This document shows positions 9,522 to 17,529 of a DNA stretch of 64,000 nucleotides, piece after piece (positions within the stretch are counted from its first letter, which is position 1; each line of letters starts with the position of its first letter). A program made the translations under genes and the position numbers. The notes beneath the pieces are model-generated. The model was not told where the DNA came from. It searched no databases and saw nothing but the letters and a program-made list of their open reading frames with translations. Source of the stretch: DATFVJ01 sp963712955 (lineage in GTDB: Bacteria; Actinomycetota; Actinomycetes; Streptosporangiales; Streptosporangiaceae); the NCBI GenBank assembly GCA_963712955.1, contig CAVQKF010000004.1, positions 124,001 through 188,000 on the forward strand, written 5' to 3'.

Positions 9522-9541
9522 TATACTTAACGTAATTTACG
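9522..9541 (+). promoter_or_regulatory. -10-like TATACT and CGTAA-T-TTACG inverted repeat
   Basis: In an AT-rich island between 7593-9464 and the next gene, TATACT (9522-9527) is followed by the inverted repeat CGTAA-T-TTACG (9531-9541). A similar CGTAA half-site arrangement recurs at other promoters of this locus, which suggests a shared operator. The -35 region is not convincing. Confidence 0.45.
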
Positions 9542-9606
9542 GGCGTGAGCCGATCGGACTACCGCGCGGCCGAATCGACACTTTCCATCATTCGGAGGGA
9601 AATCGC

Positions 9607-11220
9607 ATGACCACGGAGATGAGCGCCGCGCCGACGCTTCGCACCTACCTCATCGTCGTGCGGCGGCGTAAGTGGTGGCTGGCCGGGTTTGCGCTGCTAG
9701 GTTTGGCCGGGAGCCTCGCCATGTCATTCACCCAGCCCAAGCAGTACTCCGCGACGGCTCAGCTCCTGGTGCAGCCTTCGAGCGCAGCGGCGGCGTCTGG
9801 GATCTCGCAACAGCCGATTACGCCAACGGACGTACAGACCGAGTTGCAGCTTGTGACGAGCGCCCCGGTCGAGGCGGCGGTGCGCCGGCAATTGGGCAAC
9901 GAACCGCCCGTATCGGCCGCGCAGGTCGCTCAGACGAACGTGATCGCCATTACGGCCAGCAACCACCTTCGGGCACGCGCCGCGCTGATCGCCAACGCCT
10001 ATGCAAACGCGTTCGTCGCCTATCGCCAGACCGTCACAAGCCGCAATTTGGCGGCCGCCGAGGAGCAGTTGAAGGCGCAGATCTCGTTGCTCAGTGCTCA
10101 GGTCAGGTCGCTCCAGACCAAGACGGGCGCGGCCACCCAGATGACCGCGCTGCTCAACCAGGAGGCGGTGCTCAAGCAGCAAGCCGCCCAGATGCAGGTC
10201 ACCGGGGCGTTGGACACCGGGGACGTGGAGCTTGTCACGCCCGCGCAGGCTCCCACCTCGCCGAGCTCGCCAAAGCCGGCTCGAGATGGCGGCCTCGGCC
10301 TGGCGGCCGGGCTGATAGCTGGGTTCGGCATCGCGTTTCTGCGCGACAACCTCGACGAAGCGCTGTCCTCCAAGGAAGCGGCTGAGCATCTGGGCGGCGC
10401 TCCAGTGCTGGGCATGGTCCCCACAGTGACGTCGTGGAAGAAGACCAATGAGCCTCTCGTCGTGTCGGACTCCGACCCGGCGTCACCGGCGGCCGAGGCC
10501 TACCGATCGCTGCGCACCGCTCTCCAGTTCGCCCGGCAAGGAAACGAGCTGCGAACCCTCCTTGTGACCAGCCCGGCCGCGGACGAGGGAAAGACGACGA
10601 CGGTGGCCAACCTGGGCGCGGTATTCACCCAGGCGGGCGAGCGAGTCGTACTGGTCTCCGCCGACCTGCGCTGGCCACGGCTCAGCCAGTTCTTCGGATG
10701 CGACGAACAGGTCGGCCTCACCACGGTCCTGCTTGGTGAGCAGCCGCTGGAGAAAGCACTGCAACGCGTGAGCGGCCACGAGACCCTGTGGCTGCTCCCC
10801 GCCGGCCGGTCCGCACCGAACCCCGCCGAGCTGCTCAGCGGGCCGAAAATGCGGGAGATCCTGGCTACCCTGCGGGAAAGTTTCGACTGGGTGCTCATCG
10901 ACAGCGCTCCGCTGCTACCGGTCACCGATGCTGTCGTGCTGTCGAAGGAGGCCGACAGGACGCTGCTTGTCGTAGGCGCTGGCCAGACCAAGCGGATCGC
11001 GCTCAGGCGCAGCGCCGAGAGGCTCTCCCAGGTGAAGGCGCCGGTTCTGGGCATCGTCCTCAACGGGGTCGATAAGCAGGCTGGGTACGGGTACGGGTAC
11101 GGGTACGGTTCGTACCGGCCCGAGGCGCCCGGCACGGACGTGGTCCCGCATGCCAATGGCAAGGCGGCAGTGCCGCCATCAACCGCCGACGGGCACGACG
11201 CGGCCATGCGGCGTCCCTGA
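9607..11220 (+). CDS. Polysaccharide co-polymerase / bacterial tyrosine kinase (Wzz-BY-kinase)
   Basis: 537 aa. The ATG at 9607 has a good ribosome-binding site (GGAGGGAAATCGC). The N-terminal Wzz domain has one membrane segment near residues 20-38 and a periplasmic helical part. A second hydrophobic stretch near 235-245 leads into the cytoplasmic kinase. Walker A is SPAADEGKTTT (about 322-332), Walker A' is VSADLRWPR, Walker B is VLIDSAPLLP (about 430-439). The C-terminus carries a tyrosine cluster AGYGYGYGYGSY, the usual autophosphorylation site. Such proteins control chain length and export of Wzx/Wzy polymers. Single-chain fusion of both halves is the common actinobacterial form. Confidence 0.92.
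   Translation: MTTEMSAAPTLRTYLIVVRRRKWWLAGFALLGLAGSLAMSFTQPKQYSATAQLLVQPSSAAAASGISQQPITPTDVQTELQLVTSAPVEAAVRRQLGNEPPVSAAQVAQTNVIAITASNHLRARAALIANAYANAFVAYRQTVTSRNLAAAEEQLKAQISLLSAQVRSLQTKTGAATQMTALLNQEAVLKQQAAQMQVTGALDTGDVELVTPAQAPTSPSSPKPARDGGLGLAAGLIAGFGIAFLRDNLDEALSSKEAAEHLGGAPVLGMVPTVTSWKKTNEPLVVSDSDPASPAAEAYRSLRTALQFARQGNELRTLLVTSPAADEGKTTTVANLGAVFTQAGERVVLVSADLRWPRLSQFFGCDEQVGLTTVLLGEQPLEKALQRVSGHETLWLLPAGRSAPNPAELLSGPKMREILATLRESFDWVLIDSAPLLPVTDAVVLSKEADRTLLVVGAGQTKRIALRRSAERLSQVKAPVLGIVLNGVDKQAGYGYGYGYGSYRPEAPGTDVVPHANGKAAVPPSTADGHDAAMRRP
11083..11106. repeat. Hexanucleotide GGGTAC x4 encoding the Tyr tail
   Basis: Four exact GGGTAC units in frame encode Gly-Tyr repeats at the C-terminus of the BY-kinase. 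Gain or loss of units would keep the frame and change only the number of phosphorylatable tyrosines. Confidence 0.85.
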
Positions 11221-11316
11221 GCGCGCTGGCCGAAGGGCCAAATTGGGCGGCCTAGGCTAGTGGGCGGCTTGGGCCGTCCAGGCGTTCGAGATGGAGATGG
11301 CCCCGCGTTCAGCCGG

Positions 11317-12567
11317 TCAGCCCCACATTCCCCGGGTGTCGTAGATGACCTTGCCGGTGAGCTGGGTCTTCTTGATGCCGCGGAAGCAGCCGTGGTCGAC
11401 GAGCAATGCGATGACGTCCGCGTCCTGTATCGCGTGGTCGGTGCTGGTCAGGATGACGTTGGCGAATCCGTCGAGGGGGCCGGGCAACACGGGTGCATGT
11501 GGCTCAACGGTAAGGATCTTGACGTCGGGGAGCGCCACGGCGACCCGCTGGACGATGTCGACCGCAGGGCTCTCTCGCAGATCGCCGACGTCGGCCTTGA
11601 AGGACAGCCCCAGGCACGCGATCCGAGGTTCGCGGAACCGCCGCGAGGTCGCCACGATCTGCTCGGCCACGTGGGCCGGCCGCTGCTCGTTGACGGCACG
11701 CGCGGTGCGAATCAGCGTCGCCAGGTCAGGCGCCGACTCGATGATGAACCAGGGATCGACGGCGATGCAGTGCCCACCGACGCCCGGCCCCGGCCGGAGG
11801 ATGTCGACGCGCGGATGGTGATTGGCCATCCGCCGGATCTCCCATACGTCCAGGCCGAGCCGCTCGCAGATCAAAGACAGTTCGTTGGCGAATGCGATAT
11901 TCACGTCGCGGTAGGCGTTCTCGGCGAGTTTCGCCATTTCGGCGCTTTCCGCGTCGGTGACGAGCAGTTTGCCATGACAGAAAGTGCGGTACAAGGCGGC
12001 CGCGCGCTCAGCGCACGCGGGTGTCAGCCCACCGATCACCCGGTCATTGGTGGCGATCTCGATCATTATCCGGCCCGGAAGGACCCGCTCAGGGCAGTGG
12101 GCGAGGTGTACGTCAGGCGGGACGCCAGTGACATGCGGCAAGTGCAGGCCGGGGCGCCGTGCCGCGATCAGTTCGCTGATCCGGCGCGTCGTACCCGGCG
12201 GGGAGGTCGACTCGAGCACGATAATCTCCCCGCCACGCAGGGCATCGGCGATCACCTCGGCCGCGGCGATCACATGGGTCAGATCTGACCGCCTGTCCGT
12301 GGTGAACGGGGTGGGCACCGCGATGATGTACGCGTCGGCCGCCGGCATGTCTGTCTGTGCCGAGAGCCGGCCCATCGCCACCGCGCCGCTCACCGCGACG
12401 GACAGGTCGGGCTCGGCGAACGGCGCCTCGCCGCGGTTGACGCGGTCGACGATGCCGCGGTCGAGGTCGACGCCGACCACATCCAGGCCGCCGGTCGCCA
12501 GGCTGACCGCCGTCGGCAGGCCGATATAGCCAAGTCCGACAACGGCAACGCGTGACATTTCGCTCAT
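11317..12567 (-). CDS. wecC: UDP-N-acetyl-D-mannosamine dehydrogenase-like (WecC type)
   Basis: 416 aa, the size of WecC. Start ATG at 12567 (MSEMSRVAVVG) with GGAAAGG upstream; a second ATG lies at 12558. The N-terminal Rossmann motif is VVGLGYIGLPTA. The active-site block GPGVGGHCIAVDPWFI holds the catalytic cysteine (Cys267); the IAVDPWF form is characteristic of UDP-ManNAc dehydrogenases, as opposed to PKD in UDP-glucose dehydrogenases. It should oxidise C6 of UDP-ManNAc twice using NAD+ to give UDP-ManNAcA. WecB, which makes UDP-ManNAc, is encoded at 37271 in the same locus. The gene is convergent with the BY-kinase and divergent from the glycosyl-1-phosphate transferase at 12652. The 96-bp gap 11221-11316 shows no gene. 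Confidence 0.85.
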   Translation of the reverse strand: MSEMSRVAVVGLGYIGLPTAVSLATGGLDVVGVDLDRGIVDRVNRGEAPFAEPDLSVAVSGAVAMGRLSAQTDMPAADAYIIAVPTPFTTDRRSDLTHVIAAAEVIADALRGGEIIVLESTSPPGTTRRISELIAARRPGLHLPHVTGVPPDVHLAHCPERVLPGRIMIEIATNDRVIGGLTPACAERAAALYRTFCHGKLLVTDAESAEMAKLAENAYRDVNIAFANELSLICERLGLDVWEIRRMANHHPRVDILRPGPGVGGHCIAVDPWFIIESAPDLATLIRTARAVNEQRPAHVAEQIVATSRRFREPRIACLGLSFKADVGDLRESPAVDIVQRVAVALPDVKILTVEPHAPVLPGPLDGFANVILTSTDHAIQDADVIALLVDHGCFRGIKKTQLTGKVIYDTRGMWG

Positions 12568-12593
12568 TGAATGCCTTTCCGAGTGCGCTGCTC

Positions 12594-12621
12594 CGTAATT
12601 TATCGTGAGCCGATGATTACG
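12594..12621. promoter_or_regulatory. Divergent promoter region with CGTAA...TTACG half-sites
   Basis: The 84-bp divergent gap 12568-12651 is AT-rich and carries CGTAA at 12594-12598 and TTACG at 12617-12621. These are the same half-sites as at 9531 and 36935 but spaced further apart. Promoters for both flanking genes must lie here; I cannot assign -10 boxes with confidence. Confidence 0.35.
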
Positions 12622-12651
12622 AAGAGTTAACATCAGGGTAAGATCCACTCC

Positions 12652-13680
12652 GTGTCGGGGGACATCACCAGTGTGCTGGCGGCGGTTTCGTGCGGAACCG
12701 TCGTTGTTGTGATGGAACCGGTGATGATTCCGCTGCTGCACCGGGCATCCGCGATCGACGTGCCCGATCCGCGGTCATCACACACCATTCCAACGCCGCG
12801 GGGCGGTGGGGCCCCGATCGCCGTAGGGCTTCTCGTGGCCGCGGCGCTGATCCACAGCGCGGTCGCGCTGCCGTTCGCTGTCGCGGTCGCCTTCTTCGGC
12901 ATGATCGGGTTCGCGGACGACCTGCGCCGGTTGCCGGTCGGCCGCCGCCTGGTGCTGCAGTGCGCGGGCGGCGCTGCGGTGGCGGGCGTGCTCGTCGGCC
13001 ACCTCGTTATGGCGCCGGCCGCGCTCGCGACCGTCGGGGCCGTGACCGCGGTCTGGGTCATCGGGTTCGTCAACGTCTTCAACTTCATGGACGGCGTGAA
13101 CGGCATATCGGCCGCAAACGCCCTGATCGGCGGCGTGGCGTACGCCTGCCTTGGGACCTGCCGCCCGGACCGGTTCCTGGTGGCCGCCGGCGCGGCCGTC
13201 GCCGCCAGCGCACTCGCGTTCCTGCCGTGGAATGCCGTCCGGGCGCGCGTCTTTCTCGGGGACGTCGGCAGTTACGGGCTTGGAGCGGCCCTGGCGGTCC
13301 TCGCGGCCTGCGCCGTCATCCGCGGTATCGCGCCCGAAGCCGTGCTCGGGCCACTCGCCCTGTACCTCACGGACACGGTGTGGACGCTGCAACGCCGCAT
13401 CCGTGCCGGCGAGCAATGGCTAAAGCCCCACCGAACGCACATCTACCAGCAGTGGTGCGATGTGGGCTGGTCACACCAGCGGGTGACAGTGGTGTCCGCG
13501 GCCGGCACGATCCTGCTCTGCCTGCTGGGGGCGGCGAGTCTGAGCGGCCACCCGGCCCTGCGCATCGCCGCCGATCTGAGCGGCATCGGCGTCCTCGTGG
13601 CATATCTGCGGTCACCGGCCCTGCTCGGGCGTAGCCACGCAGTACCGGAGGCCGGATTAGAGTGCGCGTTCTCCTTGTGA
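12652..13680 (+). CDS. Undecaprenyl-phosphate glycosyl-1-phosphate transferase, MraY/WecA family
   Basis: 342 aa integral membrane protein with about nine to ten hydrophobic segments and a GTG start at 12652. Family signatures are present: an acidic pair in FADDLRRLPVG (about residue 86), NVFNFMDGVNGIS (from residue 141), FLGDVGS (201-207) and the cytoplasmic KPHRTHIY (258-265), which matches the HxH loop of WecA-like enzymes. It should transfer a HexNAc-1-phosphate from a UDP-sugar to the C55 lipid carrier and start the repeat unit. The 19-bp overlap with the next glycosyltransferase suggests translational coupling and that this enzyme adds the second sugar. Confidence 0.9.
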   Translation: MSGDITSVLAAVSCGTVVVVMEPVMIPLLHRASAIDVPDPRSSHTIPTPRGGGAPIAVGLLVAAALIHSAVALPFAVAVAFFGMIGFADDLRRLPVGRRLVLQCAGGAAVAGVLVGHLVMAPAALATVGAVTAVWVIGFVNVFNFMDGVNGISAANALIGGVAYACLGTCRPDRFLVAAGAAVAASALAFLPWNAVRARVFLGDVGSYGLGAALAVLAACAVIRGIAPEAVLGPLALYLTDTVWTLQRRIRAGEQWLKPHRTHIYQQWCDVGWSHQRVTVVSAAGTILLCLLGAASLSGHPALRIAADLSGIGVLVAYLRSPALLGRSHAVPEAGLECAFSL

Positions 13681-14888
13681 CCCACTACTTCCCGCCCGAG
13701 ACGGGAGCGCCCCAGGCTCGGCTGTCTTCCCTCGCCGCGACGTGGGCCGCGGACGGTGACCGGGTGACGGTGCTCACCGGCATGCCGAACCATCCGACCG
13801 GCGTGGTGCCGGCGCCGTACCGCGGCGCGATCCGCAGACGCGAACGCCGCGACGGCTACCGGGTGGTGCGCACCTGGCTGTACGCCACCCCGAACGAAGG
13901 GATGGTGCGCAAGACCATCGGTCACTTGAGCTTCATGGTCACCAGTGTGCTCCTGGGCCACCGCGGGTGCGGGCCGGCCGACACGGTGGTGGTCTCCTCG
14001 CCGACGTTCTTCTCCATCGGCGCCGCGTGGCTGCTCGCCCGGCTGAAGCGGGCCCGGCTCGTCGTCGAGATACGCGACCTGTGGCCCGCGATTTTCGTAG
14101 AGCTAGGCGTGCTGACCAATCGCCGGGTTATCGGCCTGCTCGAACGGTTCGAGCTCGCCGCGTACGCGGCGGCCGACGCGGTCGTCGTGGTGAGCGACGG
14201 GTTCCGCGCCAATCTGATCGGCCGGGGCGTGCCGGCCGAAAAGGTGCACACGATCCGCAACGGCGCCGCCCTCGACCGGTTCACCCCCGAGGCCGCTGAC
14301 CCGGCGGTGCGCGCCAGCCTCGGCGCGGGCGCCGGCGACTGCCTGGTGCTTTACGCCGGGACGCACGGGATCTCGCACGGGCTCCCCGGCGTCGCCGACG
14401 CGGCCGCGTGCCTGGCCGATGAGCCGATCCGGTTCGCGTTCGTCGGTGACGGCGCGGACAAACCCCGGCTGGAACGCCGGGTCCGGGAAAATCGGCTGCG
14501 CAACACCACGCTCCGCCCCGGCGTGGCCTACGAGGAGGTGCCCGCGCTGCTCGCCGCGGCCGACATCTGCCTGGTGTCACTGCGTGACGTGCCATTGTTC
14601 TCGGCATTCATCCCCTCGAAGGTGTTCGAGTACCTCGCCGCCGGCCGGGCCGTCGTCGGCGCGGTCACCGGTGAGGCGGCGCAGATCCTGCGCGAGGCCG
14701 GTGCCGTGGTCGTGCCGCCTGGAAACACCGCCGCCCTCGCCGGTGAGGTCCGCGCGCTCGCGGCCGATCCGCAGCGGCGCCTCGCGATGGGACGGCAAGG
14801 ACGAGCCTACGTCGAGCAGTACTTCGACCGGGTCGCGCTCGCCCGGCACTACCGCAAGATCCTCGACGAACCCGGGGGGCGGAGATGA
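13662..14888 (+). CDS. Glycosyltransferase family 4 (WbuB-like)
   Basis: 408 aa with a GTG start at 13662 inside the 3' end of the preceding gene. The N-terminal MRVLLVTHYFPPE with GAPQARLSSLA is typical of WbuB-like GT4 enzymes. The nucleotide-sugar domain carries the retaining-GT4 features: a donor-site stretch VGDGADKPRL, the FIPSKVFEYLAAGRAVV block replacing the classical EGxxxxxxE motif, and AGAVVVPPGN. It is cytoplasmic or membrane-associated and adds an amino sugar to the lipid-linked acceptor. The donor is not predictable. It is followed after 7 bases by an epimerase-like gene, as in other capsule loci. Confidence 0.88.
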   Translation: MRVLLVTHYFPPETGAPQARLSSLAATWAADGDRVTVLTGMPNHPTGVVPAPYRGAIRRRERRDGYRVVRTWLYATPNEGMVRKTIGHLSFMVTSVLLGHRGCGPADTVVVSSPTFFSIGAAWLLARLKRARLVVEIRDLWPAIFVELGVLTNRRVIGLLERFELAAYAAADAVVVVSDGFRANLIGRGVPAEKVHTIRNGAALDRFTPEAADPAVRASLGAGAGDCLVLYAGTHGISHGLPGVADAAACLADEPIRFAFVGDGADKPRLERRVRENRLRNTTLRPGVAYEEVPALLAAADICLVSLRDVPLFSAFIPSKVFEYLAAGRAVVGAVTGEAAQILREAGAVVVPPGNTAALAGEVRALAADPQRRLAMGRQGRAYVEQYFDRVALARHYRKILDEPGGRR

Positions 14889-14895
14889 GGCTGAG

Positions 14896-15774
14896 ATGAG
14901 GCTGCTTGTCACCGGCGGCAGCGGCTTCCTCGGCGGGTACGTGCTGCGCGAGGCTGCCCGGCGCGGGCACGAGACCGTCGCGCTCGTGCGCAGCATGGCA
15001 GCGGCACGGTCCGTCGCCGCCTATGCCGCCCAGCCTGTTCCCGGTGATCTCGACGACATCGGCCGGCTCGACGAGGCGTTCACCGCGGCGCGATGCGACA
15101 CGCTGCTCAACCTCGCCTCGCTTGGTTTCGGGCACGGACCGACGGTCGTGGCCGCGGCCGAGGAGGCGGGCATCCCCCGTGCCGTCTTCGTCTCCACCAC
15201 TGCGGTGACGACGACGCTCGCCGCCGGTACAAAGCCTGTCAGGCTCCTCGCCGAGCAGCGCATTCGCTCGTCCGCGCTGCGGTGGACGATCGTGCGGCCG
15301 ACGATGATCTACGGCGACCCGGGAGACCGGAACCTGTCCCGGCTACTCGCGCTGCTGCGTCGGACGCCGGTGCTGCCGATGCCAGGCGGGGGCCGGCACC
15401 TGCACCAGCCGGTACATGTGGCCGACGTCGCCGATGCCGTCCTGAACGCCGCCGAGCGGCCCACAGCGGCGGGTGTGACGTACGACGTTGCGGGCCCTGA
15501 GCCGATTCCCTTCGCAGACATGCTGCGGATTTCGGCTGGGGTAGTTGGCAGCCGGACGCGTTTCGTCCCGGTGCCGTTGACACCCGTGGTAGCCCTGGCG
15601 CACGGTTATGAGCGGCTCAGCCGCCGCCCCCGGATCCGGGCCGAGCAGTTGCTGCGCCTCGCCGAGGACAAGGCATTCGCCGTCGACGCCGCGGCCCGCG
15701 ACCTCGGCTACGCGCCCCGCCCGTTCGCCGACGGCATCCGCGCCGAAGCACAGGCGATGGGGCTGGCGACGTGA
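14896..15774 (+). CDS. Atypical NAD(P)-dependent epimerase/dehydratase
   Basis: 292 aa. Start ATG at 14896 directly before the Rossmann motif MRLLVTGGSGFLGGYV; an ATG at 14885 belongs to another frame. The SDR core continues with the beta4 motif LLNLAS and FVSTTAVTT. The canonical YxxxK pair is not seen: the equivalent stretch reads GTKPVRLLAEQ, which lacks the tyrosine. RPTMIYGDPGDRNL and the PVHVADVADAV motif near residues 135-180 are normal for extended SDRs. It may reduce or epimerise a nucleotide-sugar or lipid-linked sugar, or be a non-canonical SDR. The stop overlaps the GTG of the heparinase-like gene (GTGA). Confidence 0.8.
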   Translation: MRLLVTGGSGFLGGYVLREAARRGHETVALVRSMAAARSVAAYAAQPVPGDLDDIGRLDEAFTAARCDTLLNLASLGFGHGPTVVAAAEEAGIPRAVFVSTTAVTTTLAAGTKPVRLLAEQRIRSSALRWTIVRPTMIYGDPGDRNLSRLLALLRRTPVLPMPGGGRHLHQPVHVADVADAVLNAAERPTAAGVTYDVAGPEPIPFADMLRISAGVVGSRTRFVPVPLTPVVALAHGYERLSRRPRIRAEQLLRLAEDKAFAVDAAARDLGYAPRPFADGIRAEAQAMGLAT

Positions 15775-17529
15775 CCGGCGCCGGCCTCCCGCTGCTTGCG
15801 CGCACCGCCGCCCACCTGCGGCCAGGGCAGGTCGTACACCGGGCCCGGCTGCGCACCCAGCGCGTCGCCCTGCGCCGCTGGCCAGAGGCGGGACGCAGAC
15901 TGTGCGCCGGTCCCGATCCGGCCGCCGCGGTCGGCTGGCCGGCCCGTTTCCGGCCGATCGACGCGCGAACGTCCGAGCTTGAAAACGGGCCGGCTGGCCG
16001 ACCGGGCCCCCAGGCGGGCCAGCCGGGCTGGCCGCGCAGGAGGGGGGCAAGATACGGCTCCTCGGGATGACCAGGGATCTCGGCAGCCCTCCTGATTGGC
16101 GGCACGCCGACGCACCGCAGCTCTGGCGTTTCCACCTGCACTACTGGGACTGGGCATGGCGGCTGACCGCCGATCCGGACCGGGCGGCCGCCCGGGCGGT
16201 CTTCGCGCGGCTTTGGCGCTCCTGGGAGGATGCGTGCCCGTTCGGCCGCGGCGACGCCTGGCTGCCCTACCCCGCGGCGCTGCGGGCGTGGTCGTGGTGC
16301 GGACTGTACCTTGAGCTGGTCGCCGGCAGCGAGCTCGAGCCGCGCTTCGTCGCCGCACTCGCGACCCACAGCGGGTTCCTGCGGCGGCATATCGAGTCGG
16401 ACGTCGGCGGCAATCACCTGGTCAAGAACCTCAAGGCACTGGCAGGCCTGGCCATCTTCTTCGCCGACGACCGGCTGCTGCGCCAGGCGCTCGGGCGGCT
16501 GGCCGGCCAGATGCCCGTACAGGTGCTGCCAGACGGGGGCCACTACGAGCGGGCGCCCGCGTACCACTGCCAGGTGCTCGCCGACCTGATCGATGTGGCG
16601 GACCTGGTCCGGGCCGCCGGCCATGCGGCCGCCACCCGAGATCACGACGGCGATCATCCGGATGCGCCGCTGGCTGGGTGGCGTGCTCTCGCCCGGGGGG
16701 CAGGTGCCTCTCCTCAACGACGGCTACCCGGTCTCGGATGCCCTGCTCGCCGCGCTACGGCCAGGACCGCTGCCCGACCGGGCCACTACTGACCCTGCCC
16801 GACACCGGATTGGTCAGGGCGGTGGCCGGCGGCTGGCACCTGCTCGCCGATGTCGGCGCAGCGTGCCCGGACCAGCTCCCGGCACACGCGCACGCCGATA
16901 CGTTCGGTTGCCTCCTGCACGTCGACGGCGCTGAGCTAATCGTCGAGACCGGCACGTCGACGTACGCGCCCGGTGCGGTGCGCGACTACGAACGGTCCAC
17001 TGCCGCCCACAGCACCGTCGAGGTGGATGGTGCGGATTCCACCGAGGTGTGGGGTGCCTTCCGGGCGGGGCGGCGCGCCCGGGTGCGCGACCTCGTGATC
17101 CGCGGCGGCGCGCACGGGGTGACGCTGGAGGCCGCTCATGACGGATACCGCGCGCTTCCGGGTCGCCCGTGCCACCGCCGCCGCTGGTCGCTGAGCAATG
17201 CCGGCCTACGGGTTGACGACCTGGTGACCGGCAGCGGCCGGCATGCGGTGGTCATCCGCTGGCACCTTGCGCCTGAGTCGGCAGCGTGGCTGGAGCCGGA
17301 GGGGGTTGTCGTGACGATTCCGGCCGGTGTGTTCCGGGCCACCGTCACCGCGGGGGGGCGGATGACTCTGGATATCGACCGCGCCCCGGTTGCGGCCGGA
17401 TTCCTCTGCACGACCGACTCGCCGGTATTGACCTGCCGGGTGACCGCCGTGCTGCCGGTGCGGGTCACCACCTGCTGGCGGAGTGCCCGCGACCCTCACA
17501 GGGTCGCCAACATCGAGGGGGGCGTGTGA
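15771..17529 (+). pseudogene. Heparinase II/III-like polysaccharide lyase, broken by three frameshifts
   Basis: Start GTG at 15771. The family is clear from DAPQLWRFHLHYWDWAWRL and DVGGNHLVKNLKALAGLA in the toroid domain, and from HAHADTFGCLLHVDGAELIV and YERSTAAHSTVEVDG in the beta-sandwich domain. The coding passes through three frames: a shift in the G run at about 16040-16047, a second near 16610-16650 (before RMRRWLGGVLSPGGQVPLLN) and a third near 16775-16800. With all three repaired it would be about 585 aa, the normal length. Such genes sit beside bi-domain oxidoreductases in exopolysaccharide loci and probably trim the polymer. Sequencing error or a real pseudogene are both possible. 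The stop overlaps the next start. Confidence 0.8.

Noticed and set aside
16040..16047. Programmed frameshift or phase-variable G tract in the heparinase-like gene
   Set aside because: The G run is short, and two further unrelated frameshifts occur in the same gene. Error or decay is the simpler explanation.
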